Source of the DNA: Apostichopus japonicus
Lineage: Eukaryota > Echinodermata > Holothuroidea > Aspidochirotida > Stichopodidae
Reading direction: 5' to 3'
NCBI RefSeq assembly: GCF_037975245.1
Contig: NC_092568.1
Span: 30,375,001-30,437,000, forward strand
Length of the DNA stretch: 62,000 bases
Shown here one piece after another: positions 1 to 13,500 of the stretch (the stretch's first letter is position 1; every line of letters begins with the position of its first letter). The notes beneath the pieces were generated by a model. It had not been told where the DNA came from, did not search any database, and saw nothing but the letters and a program-made list of their open reading frames with translations. Made by a program: the position numbers and the translations under genes.

Positions 1-1440
1 CGCTGTAGTGCATTGATATATTACCTATACACTTAAATTAGTGCCTATCAGCGTATATTAATCACCCGACAACTTTTTGCAAGAACTGAAGTCAATTGAC
101 TAATAAACCACTATTTAAGTATAAAGGGTAAGTGTGTATACACGTACACTTAGTGCATTACCACATTTTTAGCATTACTTTCATTAAAGGTTTTATCATT
201 TCTATCTTATAGGTTTTTTATATTTTTTATATCAAGATAACAATCCGAACTCTCTTTTTACTTTTTTTCCCGTGTCAACGTCAGTTTCCACTCTCTACTG
301 AAGATAGATATCATTTACAACAGACGGTAATGTATGAAAGACGTACCTCTCCATAACTATGATAAGTTATACACAAATCTCTCGATACTTTGTCATACGA
401 GCATAAAGAGTCGGCTTTTATCGGCTAATCAATTATCAACTGTGACAACTCATTTATAATGTGATACCGCAATGGTGCGCACAAATTGACAAAACATGAA
501 AAAGGGTGTTTTATGACGTAACAGTGTACGTAATCACCGGCTTTGGATAAAAAAGGAAATGTTAAAACAAAAACATTGGAAGAAACAAACCACCACCGAG
601 AAAAAAAAACTAATCATGGGCTCTTATTTTGGTTTTATCAAAAATTGACAGGGCAAATACTTTGACAGTGCTCTTTTGATTCATTTGGGAGTGGATACAT
701 GCCCCCCCCACCCACACCCCTACCCGTTCAAAAATAAAGAGAGAACACATTGCAATTGATCAAAGTTACAGAGAACGACACCACATTTTGTTCAATAAAA
801 TTTAACTATATTGAATTTCAACACTGCCTAGGCTATACATGTTTCAAGTGAAACGAGTTACAATTGGCCTATATAACCATAAATTCTGTAAACATGCTGG
901 CTAACATTAAATTCTAGGAAATTATGTTGTACTAACACCTCTGAGGTTTCTTGTTCATCCTCCTTTCTGATCAAAAGATTTCACAATTATCGTAAATTTC
1001 AATATTCTTGACACGAAATTCCCATGTCGAATATAAAACAAAATTTCGATAATTTTTCTCAATTATTTCGAGTTGAGACTGTATGCCTATGTACATACGA
1101 AGAAACACAGGCTTCATTCTATATAGAAATAACAGAAGTGCTTTGCCAGTTTATACTAAGAAAATGAAGACAGTTGAAATTAATGTCCATTGAAATTTAT
1201 CACACGAGAGACTTCGTCATCTCTCGAAGGCAGTTTGGTTAGGATGTTTTTCGGGTTTGTTTTTCTTATGCCCATACATCTTAACAATTTATTTCTTCTT
1301 ATTACTTTCCTCCTGTGTTTTCTCTCTCGTATTTCTTTCATTTCAACTATAAATTATTGTAACCCGCCCTTTATATTCTTTCTTGGTTACTGTCAATTTT
1401 GAAAAGTTCAACGGAATGAACTAAATATACAAGAAAAATA
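1..1440. other. Non-coding flank, no gene seen
   Basis: AT-rich DNA with a short C-rich patch (703-724). A 70-codon plus-strand frame at 1190-1402 is hydrophobic and of no recognisable family; I treat it as chance. Confidence 0.5.
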
Positions 1441-1639
1441 CACTGTAAACATTAGTTAGTCACGAATGGCAAAAATCTAGTCACAGTGACTAGAGTTAGC
1501 TAGTCATTACCAATTCGTTAGTTGCAGACCAATTTGCATGGTCGTTCGACTAACATAAATTAGTCACATAAATTTGTACGAACTTTTTTGACACTCACTA
1601 TGCATGTCATGTATGTAAGCGTGACGAGAATGTTCTAGT

Positions 1640-1921
1640 CTTCTGTTTGTTTACTTTCTATAACCTTCAGCTTTGACCAATGACGTCATTATTTTTATCC
1701 AATCATCGTACCGTAGAATACGGTGTGCTTAGCTGATCAGATATCAAAAAATCAGACGACGACCGGCGATTACATGTATACTGTATGCACGTACGTGGTA
1801 CGTCGTGCGTCGTACGTTGCGGTCATTGCCTAACTGCAGATACAACAGGGCTATCAACAAAATAAGAAGATTCTTAATCATTTAACAAATTGTCAGAAGC
1901 AGTTTCAAATTGTCGTCAGTT
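1640..1921 (+). promoter_or_regulatory. Possible promoter and untranslated first exon inside the TA-flanked transposon
   Basis: A full CRE (TGACGTCA, about 1681-1688) and a CCAAT word (about 1699) are followed by a CG-rich patch (1780-1830). A strong splice donor context, TTAG then GTAAGTTC, follows near 1921. No ATG is seen before the donor. The promoter role is inferred from the motifs. Confidence 0.25.
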
Positions 1922-4325
1922 AGGTAAGTTCAATCACAACTGAAATTCTAATAAATAATAATTGACACAATTGACATAATGTTCAAGGAAGGTTTGAATA
2001 TCCGTGATGTGTTTGGCTGGAAAGTATGGGTAAAATTATAACGGTAGGCCTTAGTAAGCTAAACTGTTGCTAACGCTAGGACGAAGCTAGGCTAGGAGCT
2101 TAGTCTTCCTAGTGTAGCCCACATGCGCTCGTAGATGAATAGTACTTTAGTAGCAGTAATACACACTAATATGACATATTTTATATAAATGTGAATTATT
2201 AGCTAGTACACTAGGCCTATATTCTATAATGTTACGAGCGCCTGTGGTGTACTAGGCTAGCCTACGTCAAGTTTCTAGACACCACTTCGTCGACCACCAA
2301 CCCGGTCTGCATTTCGTGCACTCTGAACTGAAGATCTTCATAGTGGGACTTACCCTCTGCTCTTGTAGGCTTAAGTACATGGTACTCATATTTTAGGTTA
2401 TTTTTGCTTAAGTTGGAAGTACCTTGTGTTGAACTAAGGACAAAAACTCAGTTTCAATGCATGAAAATAGAAATACCCATGATGTTGTTAGCCTAGGCCT
2501 CAGGTTCATAGTGGCCGTAAGTGGCTATGTTAGTATCCTACTTCCTAGACCAAGTCTACACCAGCTGTAGCACAATGTTGTAGGGTTCTGTATCCTAAGT
2601 GGAGTGGCTGCTGAGTGCTAATACCCTGGACAGAGAATGTTTTGAGTCTTATTTAGCAAATAATCCACAATGGTATGCATTTTCTGCTCCTGCATATGTG
2701 CATCAAGGGGTTTTGAGCCTACTCAGCCTATCATTAATTTTCTGTTGTTTGTCAATTTTCAGAGAAAGGTAATGTGCCAAGTCCTCAGCATTCACAGCTA
2801 TATACTTTGAATGGTTGTTGTATCAATGGACTCAACTGGTTAGATGAGGTAACAACAAATTTCAAACAACTCTGACAGCAGAAATAGATATCCTGATACA
2901 TCATGGGAGATCTACTGTAGTAACTATAGGAACCAGTGCTTGCCACCCATGGAGAATAAGGTAATTTGACATTGTTGTTCAGTTTGACGAGCAACAAATT
3001 TGAATGTTTTATCACAAATTATGCCCCCTATCTACCTCTTGTCCCCAATACCTGTCTTTAATATATTGTAACAACCTTTGCATAAACCTTTAAATGGACT
3101 GGATATGTTATTGAGGTGAACTGTGTATCTATAGATAGCATTTCAGTAAGCTTTCCTTTAGACTACTGTACATGCTGTTACAGTTAGGCTGTGGTTTACA
3201 AATCCCAATGATCCAGTTTTGGCAAAGAACACCTTCAAGTTAATTCTCTTATTCTAAGTAACTTAACAGTTGCACTGGAGTGACAGGCAATATCAGTTTA
3301 ACATGTTCCAAACAGTTCAGGAATGCATTGGGGTATGTCCTGGACCTGTAGGTCAGTTTGGGATCGAGGAATCAGCTGAGCTAAACAAAAGTAGTTTTCA
3401 TCACATTTCAGAGCCAGAGATGAAAAAGCCCTCCCCGCTGACCCTTCTCTGGATGATGTTTCTGCAGGTTTGGCAAGCCAGACCAAGTGGACTGTGACCC
3501 GGATACCAATAAAACCTGAAAGAATTCATAAATGCACCCAACTTGGTCAAGCTTATCAAAATTGGTGACTGGAAATGTTGTTGCAGACGTAGACCTGGTT
3601 ACTGCTTACACAGTATTGCTCATATCATGTGTATCTACACACTGCACAGTGCATACTGAAATCTCTGAAAAGACATCTTTATGGACCAAAAATGAGAATT
3701 GCATAGCATTCTGTTGTGGTTTATAATGTGACGACTATAAAAAGTATCAATTTGGTATGAAAAAAATTCATCTCTCAATTGAGGTGGCGCACTCCTATTA
3801 GAGTCTATATCCATCTCCTCGATTGTTCTCCTTTAGGTAAGTGCCAAAAAGCAGCTGAGAATATCTTTTTTGACCTGTTATCAATCATAATCTAGTTTTT
3901 GTGGCTTGCATGTTGGAGAACATGAATGGAAGTACATGTGGTGAGAAAATTGGGTCAATTGAGGCAGTTTTAGACCCCTTTAAGCTTCCCAGGAGTAGCG
4001 TAGGAAAACTGTTACCACTGAGTGAAGAGGTTTGTTTACAAGTGACGAAAACTTCCGGCTCGAATAGCAAAATATCTACATGGTCATGATACAGAAAATT
4101 GTTAGTGCCATGAAAGGCCAACTTGTCAGCTCTCCGGTGATAGGTAGCATTGAGCTAGTGAAAACTTCTATCTAGACTAAGAGACCACATCACTTTTGTG
4201 ATTTAGTGTGTAAGTCCATGGGTCTTTTAATGGGCGTATGCTACCTTAAATATAAGGAACAAGCTGTGATATACAGTGCGCATTGTGCAATCAGTGAAAT
4301 AACCACAGTACGTAAAGACATACAG

Positions 4326-4640
4326 AAGTTGTGGCGGAATGGTTAGAGCACTGAACACAGGATTCCATGATCGTGGGTTCATGTACCAACCTGGTCGATA
4401 CGTATGTATCTTTAATGAAGACACGTAATCTCAATTGCCTCTCTTTACCCAGGTGTATAGGGTACCCTGGGAGGTAATTAAAAAATATAGCATTTGAACT
4501 TTATGGCTGCAATGATATGGGATGTCCCCAGGTGAACATGTAGATGTAGCTAACCATGATGAGCATAATGTCTGATATGTGTTACCGAGGACCATAGATA
4601 GTGTTACGTAAATACTGTGCCAATGTTCCAATATAAATGG
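4326..4640 (+). mobile_element. tRNA-derived SINE (approximate ends)
   Basis: A tRNA-like head has an A box TGGCGGAATGG (4332-4342) and a B box GGTTCATGTACC (4377-4388) at tRNA-like spacing, the promoter of RNA polymerase III. The body has TTTACCCAGGTGTATAGGG, a motif I recall from metazoan SINE tails. It sits inside the 4.9 kb transposon, so it inserted later. The 3' end is not sharp. Confidence 0.55.
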
Positions 4641-6328
4641 CTAATTTACATTACATTTACAGAGTGTGGCTATGTTACATACTTAACCAAATGTCTTTAG
4701 GCCTTTGTTACTTTACCACACTGTATGTCAAAAGTGAAAAAGGAAGGATATTTTTTTGTGTAATGCAAAGAGATAGTTCACTTGAGTATTCAGCATTGAT
4801 TTATAGAAAAACTGTGGTGAGTCATAAACCAAACTTATGACAAATAATTTCTCAGCAGAAATTGTAGCATATACGTACACATAATACCGCACACCGGTTA
4901 TATTCAATAATGCACACCGGTCATACTACTAGTATGCTATAGTGCATGCCTAAGCCCCACATAAGTGTAGTGTATAAGATCATTGTTTGTGTACTTGCGC
5001 ACACCTTTGGGATCAAGCAAAGTTCAAATTATCAGCAAATGATGTTCGATATCGGGCAAGTCTTTAATTTGAACTTCAGTGTACTTGGAAAAAATTACAA
5101 TCATTAAATGGGGTTAGTGTGATTGAATGTGGGGACCTCATTTAAAATGTACCCCAAAAATTGACCTCAAAGGTAAGTTTCTACCATTCAAGACATAGCT
5201 TATAGTTGGTGATAAAGTACTTCTAGAAATGTTTTAACTACTTTGTTTTCTGTTCCACCCTAATGTTGCTTCAAGGATAATAACATATTCAACTTACATG
5301 TTCTGCATTAATATTGTACCATCACATCCATGGTCAGAAACTTATAATAATATCACTTCCAAGTTCCGAATTCAAGATGATAATTATAAGGATATTTTCT
5401 GGCCCTTTTTAACAGCTAAGGTCATATAGAGCTACTCAAGGCCTTTTTATACCATTTGATTTGACATGGGGTATTATTTTTATAAATAAAGTTATAAATA
5501 TGATATATTATTTTGTGTATATTAAATATATGTTATATATATTTATATTTAAATATTAATTAAGATAATTTAATTGGCTAAACTTCTATTTTTATATTTG
5601 AGCTGTGCACTTGCAATTTTTCCCTTTTTCTGTCTGTCCATATCTCTTCCATGCTGCTATCTTGATGAAACTGATGGAGCCCATAATGATGCATGGTCAG
5701 TGGACAATAAGGGTCTTTAAGAAATTGTAGGTATAGGTCATCAGGGGGTCTGATTGTTTGAAAACTGTTGAACATTGCCAACTTAATGGCTTAGGAGCGT
5801 TTCAAAGTAATCCCATAAGTATTTACAAGATGTTTTGTGGGAAAAGATTTTGACAATTTTGTAAAAATGTTTTCCCAATTGTTTTCCCAATTGTCCCATA
5901 AATATTTATTTTAGTTTTAAATGTTCTTTAACCTTTAGTGTTTGTTACTGTTCTTTATGAGATGACTTTTAAATAGAATGCTTATTTGTCACATTTTGCA
6001 TTAATACTGAATGTTAATAAAAATTTCCATGAAACTTACAATGTGTGTCACTATCTCATTTCTTAACTAATTAGTACTTAATCTTAAACTAGTCTTGTGA
6101 CCTAAATAAGTAGTCACAGTTACAATGACTAATATTTTTGGTCACTGGACTAAGCTTTGGTCGATAGAGGCATCGTAGTAGGACTAATTTTAATTAGTCA
6201 GAAAACTCGATTTAATTAGTCACAAAACTAATGTTATATAGTCAAATGACTAGAAGAAACTGGTCGATAGAGACATCGTTGTGACTATTTTTTTTTAGTC
6301 ATATTGACTAACTATTGTTTACAGTGTA

Positions 6329-7039
6329 GAAGCCAAAAAAAAGGAAAGAAAAAAGTAAAGGAAAGAGAAGGAAAGTAAAATATATGTATATCGAGAGAGT
6401 TGCAATAGTATAGCTTTCTGCTTAATGTGCATGTCTAAATGTTATAGACAGTTAAAAAAAAACCTTAGATTTTCTGAAGCCTTAACTAACCTGGGGCGGA
6501 AGTTGATTCCTCCGTGCGGGTTTAGTTAAATTGCACTCAATTGTAAATCTAGGACTCTGTAATCGATAGACCGATAGACGGTTTTTCCTATACCTCTTCT
6601 TGACCGAAGAAAAGAACAGTATAGCGAGATGCAAGACTTGTGTTGTATCAGATGCGCTATTGCATGTGCAAAATGCATGTAAATTTGATGAAGGATAAAA
6701 TGGTATTGCATTTTGTCATCTCAACTGTACGCGGATTCATCAAAAAGAATTAAGATTTTAGTAATTAGGACTGAATGTATGAACTGAGATGGTAACGGCT
6801 TCAAGACATAGTTAGCTCAGAGAGATTAGGAAAATGTTACCATGTGTTGACAGATGTTTTGTATCGAAAAGACATCAATTTTGTATCAGTAAAAAAGTCT
6901 GCAGTCTAAATTAGTATATCCATCTACATTATATTGTGCTACAGAATTTCAAATGAAACTTTGTTCAAGGACGAAGAAGTTATGTCGCTGTGTAGAAAAC
7001 TAAAACAGATTTAAAGAGGTTGATACTTTGTCAAGTCTA
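6329..7039. other. Intergenic stretch, nothing recognised
   Basis: AT-rich unique-looking DNA with an A/G-rich run at 6335-6375. No exon-like segment with splice sites was found. Confidence 0.4.
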
Positions 7040-7371
7040 TACAATACAATACATTACAGTACAGTACAGTACAGTACAATACAGTACAGCATAGTACAGT
7101 ACAATACAATACAATTCAATTCAATACAATTCAATTCAATTCAATACAATACAATACAATATAATACAATACAAAACAGTACAATATAATACAATAAAAT
7201 GCAATTCAATTCAATACAGTACAATACAATGCAATACAATACAATACAATTCAATACAATACAATTCAATACAATACAATTCAATACAGTACAATACAAT
7301 ACAATACAATACCATACAGTACAGTACAGTACAGTACAATACAGTACAGTACAATGCAATACAATACAATA
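7040..7371. repeat. ACAAT pentanucleotide microsatellite, ~330 bp
   Basis: About 66 copies of a 5-bp unit, with ACAAT, ACAGT and TCAAT variants in blocks. The unbroken minus-strand frame across it is a by-product of the 5-bp period. Confidence 0.95.
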
Positions 7372-8930
7372 CTTATGACCTAAGCAAGTTATAATACGCG
7401 AACATTTCTCTGAAGAGTTGCGTACCCTTTTTGAGAAATTTGCTATAATATGGTAATACTAATGCTAAACTTGCATATGGATTTGAAGTATCTACAAGGG
7501 CAAAAAAACCACATCTGGTTATCAGAGAGATGTTAAACAACAAAAATCATACTCCTTGTCTTTACTCATAAATCTAGCGAAAAGACACGCGGCATTATCA
7601 TTTCAAGGAGACACTCATGATTCGGCTTGAAAAAGCTGATATCCTTTGGCAACGTTCTTTTGTAAAACAATCTATGAATTTGTCTCCTTTTTCTCTCTAA
7701 AATTCATTTTACAACCGTAGGTCATATCTCATGAACAGTGATTAAGCCAGATCGTGGCAAAATCTATGGGTCTAATCTGAAAATTAAAATGAAATTTCAT
7801 CCTCAGTGAAAAAAAGGGGGTGAAAATGAAGGAAAATCAATATTGAAGGTAAGGGAAAATGAAATTTGCTAACGATATCGCCAAGATCTCGAACGAAATC
7901 GCCTATGATAATGAGCAGGTGACATTAACAATGTCTTCCCAACAGCAGGATATATACGGTAGTTGTTTTCTTATGCAGTTACATTACATTGATCGCGGAC
8001 TGAACGGAAACTGATTTCGTCTTCGGGTTTAAATTCACTCTTTAGCAATTCAAGTGATTATCCATGGAAAACCAGGTCGTTTAATATGAATTAAGAAAGA
8101 AATGGTTGGAGACTATTTTAGTTAGTTAACTGTGTAACGTTATGATTCATTTCATTAGATATGGAATGGACAATTAGTGTTGGTTGAGAACATATTACGT
8201 GCGTCGTTATTAAAGAATGACTTCGGGCACAACATTAACTTCATTTGTTATAGACCGATAAACCAAAAAACACATTTTATTCCTACAAAACTTGAATTTC
8301 ATTTGATGACCCTATAAACAGCCGAGTTTCATCAATTAAAGTGACTGAACTACTAAGTCTAATTAAACAGAGTCCTGAGAGAGTTCGTTCAGATGTGTCA
8401 TTAAGCTCCATGAGGAAATGTGACATCTAAAGTGTAAGACTTTCATGGCCTCAATGACATGTTTGGAATGCTTTCCAAAATAAAAAATAAAAAACATTTC
8501 AAGACCAATAAGACCAATGGCGCAGAGTGTCATCAAAATGTATTGTGTTCTTTATTGGAAGTTAAAAGATGTTTTGGACATTAAAAAGCACTCCAGAGAT
8601 GGAAGCATATGTGCTAAAGGTTGCCATCTTATATACAGGGAGAAACATTTCCTATGGTTGTCACCCTCCCCCACATTCCCCTTTTCTCTTGGACTATGAC
8701 ATTTCACACAAGGTGAAAGACTTCACACCTCTCGTTATACAGCGACACTATAACAACAAAACATAATAACATGGTCGCCCCTCCAAACATGTCTTTTTTT
8801 TCAGTATCTCAAACCAAACAATATTTTCCTTAGATAAGCAGTCATCGCAGTCATGTAGGTACATCTCTATCATATGAAAGAAGAAATGATGACTAAGGTT
8901 TGCGTCTCGTGTGATAAATCCATTCTATTC
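7372..8930. other. Intergenic stretch, nothing recognised
   Basis: No tandem repeat, TIR pair or exon with matching splice phases was seen. A few 60-70-codon frames near 8517-8766 overlap each other in different phases, as expected by chance. Confidence 0.4.
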
Positions 8931-9250
8931 TACATATTTCGTATTTCTGCATATTACGTATTTCTGCATATTTCGTATTTCTACATATTTCGTAAGGCTA
9001 TATACTTCGTATTTCTGCATATTTCGTATTTCTGCATATTTCTTATTTCTGCATATTTCGTATTTCTGCATATTTCGTCTTTCTACATATTTCGTAAGGC
9101 TATATATTTCGTATTTCTGCATGTTTCGTATTTCTACATATTTCGTACTTCTACATACTTCGTATTTCAACATATTTCGTATTTCTACATATTTCGTATT
9201 TCTACATACTTTGTATTTTTACATATTTCGTATTTCTACATACTTCGTAT
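8931..9250. repeat. 17-bp tandem satellite, ~19 copies
   Basis: The unit is TACATATTTCGTATTTC. A variant unit with GTAAGGC occurs twice about 102 bp (six units) apart, a higher-order pattern. As 17 is not a multiple of 3, all frames repeat every 51 bp, which explains the long false frames here. Confidence 0.95.
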
Positions 9251-10492
9251 CTCACTCGTTTTCATGCAGGTATAAACAGTGAATGCAAAACAGCTTGAAG
9301 ATTCTATAAAAAGATATAAAGCTAGTTGACTATATTTTCTTATTTATGTCTGTCGGTACCGACTGCTATCGAGAATATAGGATAATTGACTGAATATTTT
9401 TTATCTTCTGCCATCTCGTATTCATTTATCACGAGCTTTAACATTTTTATATCGCTAGTTTTTCCATAAAATGAAGCAACAATGTTAGCGAACACTATAT
9501 GCTTCGAGCGGAGTACTATGCTAAAATTGCTCTTAAATTCGCTAAAATCTCCACTTTATAACCGTAGACAGAATAAAAGCTCATTAATCTCCTCATCAAG
9601 GCCCGCGACGCGTCGAATCGCGTCATCAATGCCTTTATGCTTTTTTCTTAGGTATGCAAATTACAGCTAAAAGAAAACAAGTTACAACTTCGATGATCAT
9701 TATTTGCTCTGGCAGGAATTAGATGTGCTTTTAGAAAATATTCAAGGCCGATTGTGTTTATTGTATCGTAACTAGTATATTATGATTACATTATGTATAT
9801 CTGTATAGTATGTAGCAATATTGACTAACATACATATGTCAATATACGCTTTTGAAAGGTTTGTTATTCATATCAAAGTGTTGTATTTTTCAACATAATA
9901 TGAACAATCGATGTTTTTTTTTCGATTTCTCGTGCAGGCGTTTTGATAGACAAAGAAGATACAGATATAAAAAGAACGTAAAGAAGAGAAGGTGCAAAGA
10001 CGAGAAAGACAAACGGCTTTGCTTCTTTTTGAGAGCTTGCAGATGTGCTGTACTAAAGCATGGCGAAAACACTATCTACACAATTTGAATATAACAGAAC
10101 AGTTATGGTTTATAATATCTTAAATCTTAAGTCTTAAATCTAATGGGAAATTCCCTTTTAAACATTATCTTTAAAACATTCTTTGACAACACCAATAGGC
10201 CTACAAATTAGTTAATTAACTGGGTGTTTTTTCCCTGTGTCTGGAGGTACTCACTTCAGACGCTGTACCAGTAAACTTGTAAGCCTATGAAGTGTTGTTT
10301 TACTGATGCAATACGTAAATTGCAAGTCGCATCATGAGTTCCTGCTTGAGTTGGGCTAGTTTAAAATCAACACTGTCAGATCGGTAGATAATGAGAGTCT
10401 GTTAGTCGTGAATTCAAAATTGTGTAAATCGCTGTAAGCATTGTGTGAGGTACCGTATTTAAAATATCGCGTTCAAATAATTACCTGTATTC
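9251..10492. other. Intergenic stretch, nothing firmly recognised
   Basis: AT-rich. Minus-strand codons at about 9560-9655 look helical and charged (HKGIDDAIRRVAGLDEEINE), but stops and missing splice sites argue against an exon. Confidence 0.4.
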
Positions 10493-10505
10493 ATATATAT
10501 ATATA

Positions 10506-10556
<51 letters not shown>

Positions 10557-10578
10557 ATATATATATATATTTATATAC
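10493..10578. repeat. (TA)n microsatellite
   Basis: About 85 bp of TA with a few interruptions (TTTA, CTA). Confidence 0.95.
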
Positions 10579-13500
10579 ATTTCTCATTTCCCCATCGTAT
10601 AGATTTTTTTTATACTTGCAAAAAAATGATGAACGTGATTTTTATATAGCGTAACTGGTACTGGGAGCAATAATCGTATCAAAGCAGTGATATTATAGAC
10701 AGTGACTTGATGTGCAGTCTCATAATGTTATAGCATCCTTCCCTTCTTTTCCTGCTGTCTACAAGTGATTCGTCTTGCATCAACGTGAAAGGAGTGAATT
10801 CTGATGTACAACTGACTAACACATTGTTGTCATTTAGGTATATTCTCAGGAGCACATGTAGGTTCATTATCCTCTACAAACTGAGCATAACTTACTATCT
10901 GTATAATAGATATAAGAAGTCTGCTGTCACCACCATACATGTACGCATATATGTAGTGTAACCTGACCCTCATCATCAGATCGTTAAAGTGACTGGTATA
11001 TACATGAAACCATTGGCTGTAAAATGGTCGACGACACATACAGGAGAAGTGCAGTGTAAATATAGCCAATTGCTTTAAGCTGAACTATACACTATAGGCC
11101 TACATAGTTATTCGCCCACACACATCAAATTATGCATACGATGTCTGTCAAGCGTTAACATGATTTATCAAAAAATAGAAGAAAAAAATAAAACAACCCT
11201 GTCATGATTCTACTTTGTTAATGTTATAGACAATTAGTTTTCAAACCTTGAAGTGATGATTTCATTTCTTATTTTCAGATGGTGGAAACAATAGACTGCA
11301 GAATCAATGCGTATATTGGTATAGGCCCTAATAAAGCAAGGTAGTGTCAGTGTATTAAATGTCAACTATACCATCTAGATGAACGATTGTTGTAAAATTA
11401 AGCTGAAATCTGAATTTGTCTCGATTTCTTTCGTTTACTTAAGGACAAAGTCATGATCTAATATCTTTCATCTTCCATCGCCTGAAACATCCATAATCCG
11501 ATAATTTCTGATTATATCTTACTCAGTCTTCTCAAGTAGGCTATATCATAATCCACTTTCGACAACCGTCAGACAATGTGAGAATGACTATGCACTAATG
11601 CTGCATGGGTTGCCATGGAGTATTTGGTTCTAAGCAGTTCATCACGAAGCGATAGGCTGAGCATCTACCAATACATTTTGTGTAGCCTAGTTTTGACGCG
11701 TAAACTTGATGTATGCATGTAGTATGTAACATAACATATATTTACGCTTACTGCAAAGCTTGGTACGTTTTCTTTATACAGAGACGTGATCATGTGATAA
11801 AGATCGTTATAGGTAAAGGGCATGTTAAAAAGAGATATTTAAAACTGCTTTTCTTAACGCAATTTTACAGTCTGAAATATAAGGCTATGACAAAGAAGCA
11901 CAAGCGCAAATAAATACTAAATAAAAAATAAAAATAGAATAGAAAGACATTCCATCTGTCCATATTTTTTTCATTATTAATTCTTAATGCGTTGTGAGGT
12001 CAGGCAAGGATTAGGTGGTGCAGAAGGAAAATGTGACGGTGACCCTGCCTGCATAATATACTCTCAAACGTTGAGAATAAAACGCTACGAGACACTATAA
12101 TGATGTTGATCCACCCCCCCCCCAAAAAAAAATGCATCATGTATCTGTAATCTATCCATACGGTACACGATTTATACGCCAACCATCCAGTTCTAACCGG
12201 CACGCCTTTTATTGAATTTTATTTCCACATAAAAATCACGTCTTGAAATTCTGCGTAGTCAAAATATTAATCAGTTACATCTCAGTATCATCTGAAGATC
12301 TTCATCTTCTTGCTAGATCAGTTAAATATTTTATCACAATAGCTGAGCGCGTCATAATATACATTTTTTTATTAATAATAAATCATATTATAAAAATTAT
12401 GATAATATAATAAATCATCTCCGTGAAACAGCCAAAAAACAAAACATATAAATTAAAGGTCTTGATTAAATTCGAGAGGGATACGATTTCCATTGCAATT
12501 TAATTCATGAATTGAAACTGTGGAAGGAGTCTGTCGGAAATACTTACCAGAGGTATAACAGTTTTAAATTACAACTTTGTCAAATATTATAATTAACGTG
12601 GTAATTAATCACCAAAGATCGCCAAAGATATCGCCAAAGATATGAAATATTATCTTCCAGACCTCGGTATAAGAAAACAGACGTGGGAAGGAAGCTGGTT
12701 ATTCCAAACAGTTCCTTTATATGTTCTTAAAAGTATTCCGTTTGTGAGTTATCTCAATTCCTACTTGATGACTTGAAAAGGGGGAGGAAGAAGATGGTGG
12801 GGATGGGGGGGGGGTGGGTGGGTAGGAGGATGATAGTTGCATCTTTTCTTTCTTGTAAGCTCAAGGTGAGTAGTGGGTTTTGCTTCCCTTTTGATTACAG
12901 GGACCAAATATTTGAGTAAATATCTTGCTATCTTACTGATATAAATAATTCACAATAAATAAAATAAATAAAAAAACACGTTACAATCTCTCTCTCTCTC
13001 CGGTATGTAATCTCGCTAGAATTATTTATGTTTATATGTATATGTATATTATTATTATGTATTATATGCTCTTATCCTCTCCTTGCCTATAGGCTATATA
13101 CTGCTAGTATTGTATGCAGTCTGCAGTGTATAGTTAATTATACGGCGTAAGGCTGGTGCTAAATAGAGCCCAAAAGAAACGTAGCTTAGAGGGATACCAG
13201 GATCTCGGAGGATTGTTAACTCTACGGTCTAGCGGTTGACAGATGCCCTTAAGTGCCACGCACAGACAGATAGACAACGTCTTTGCGATAACAGATAAAT
13301 AATGTATCGCTAAAACGTCGCATCGAAGCAATGGAACGTAGGGAAATTAGGATTCCCATTTGTTGCAAATGTGAACCTTCTAATCAAAATTTCAGAACAT
13401 AATGAAATATAGATAAATAAAAAAATAAAAAATAGGTCGTTTTGGCGGAGGTTATTAGAGGATAAAAAATAACCTCATTGAACTGATGTCGATAGTCAAC

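Larger units (their letters stand above)
1441..6326. mobile_element. 4.9 kb DNA transposon with 23-bp terminal inverted repeats and TA target duplication
   Basis: The left end starts CACTGTAAACATTAGTTAGT (1441). The right end, read on the minus strand, starts CACTGTAAACAATAGTTAGT (6326), with one mismatch in 23. Both ends are flanked by TA (1439-1440 and 6327-6328). Both subterminal zones are full of TTAGTCA/TGACTAG words, typical transposase-binding clutter. No intact transposase was found; short open stretches at 2764-2850, 2880-2950 and 3270-3500 may be exon remnants. The TA duplication fits Tc1/mariner-like or related groups, but the length and ends do not let me name a superfamily. Confidence 0.75.

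Noticed and set aside
4326-4400. Functional tRNA gene
   Set aside because: A and B boxes are present, but the acceptor stem does not pair well and a SINE body follows.
7141-7359. Tyr/Cys/Ile-rich minus-strand frame
   Set aside because: Artefact of the ACAAT microsatellite.
8874-9282. Overlapping 120-133-codon hydrophobic frames
   Set aside because: Artefact of the 17-bp satellite; all frames repeat every 51 bp.
9560-9655. Minus-strand segment resembling a globin E-F helix, considered as a later exon of the globin gene
   Set aside because: A stop directly follows the only good acceptor in the needed frame, no donor follows, and the similarity is vague.
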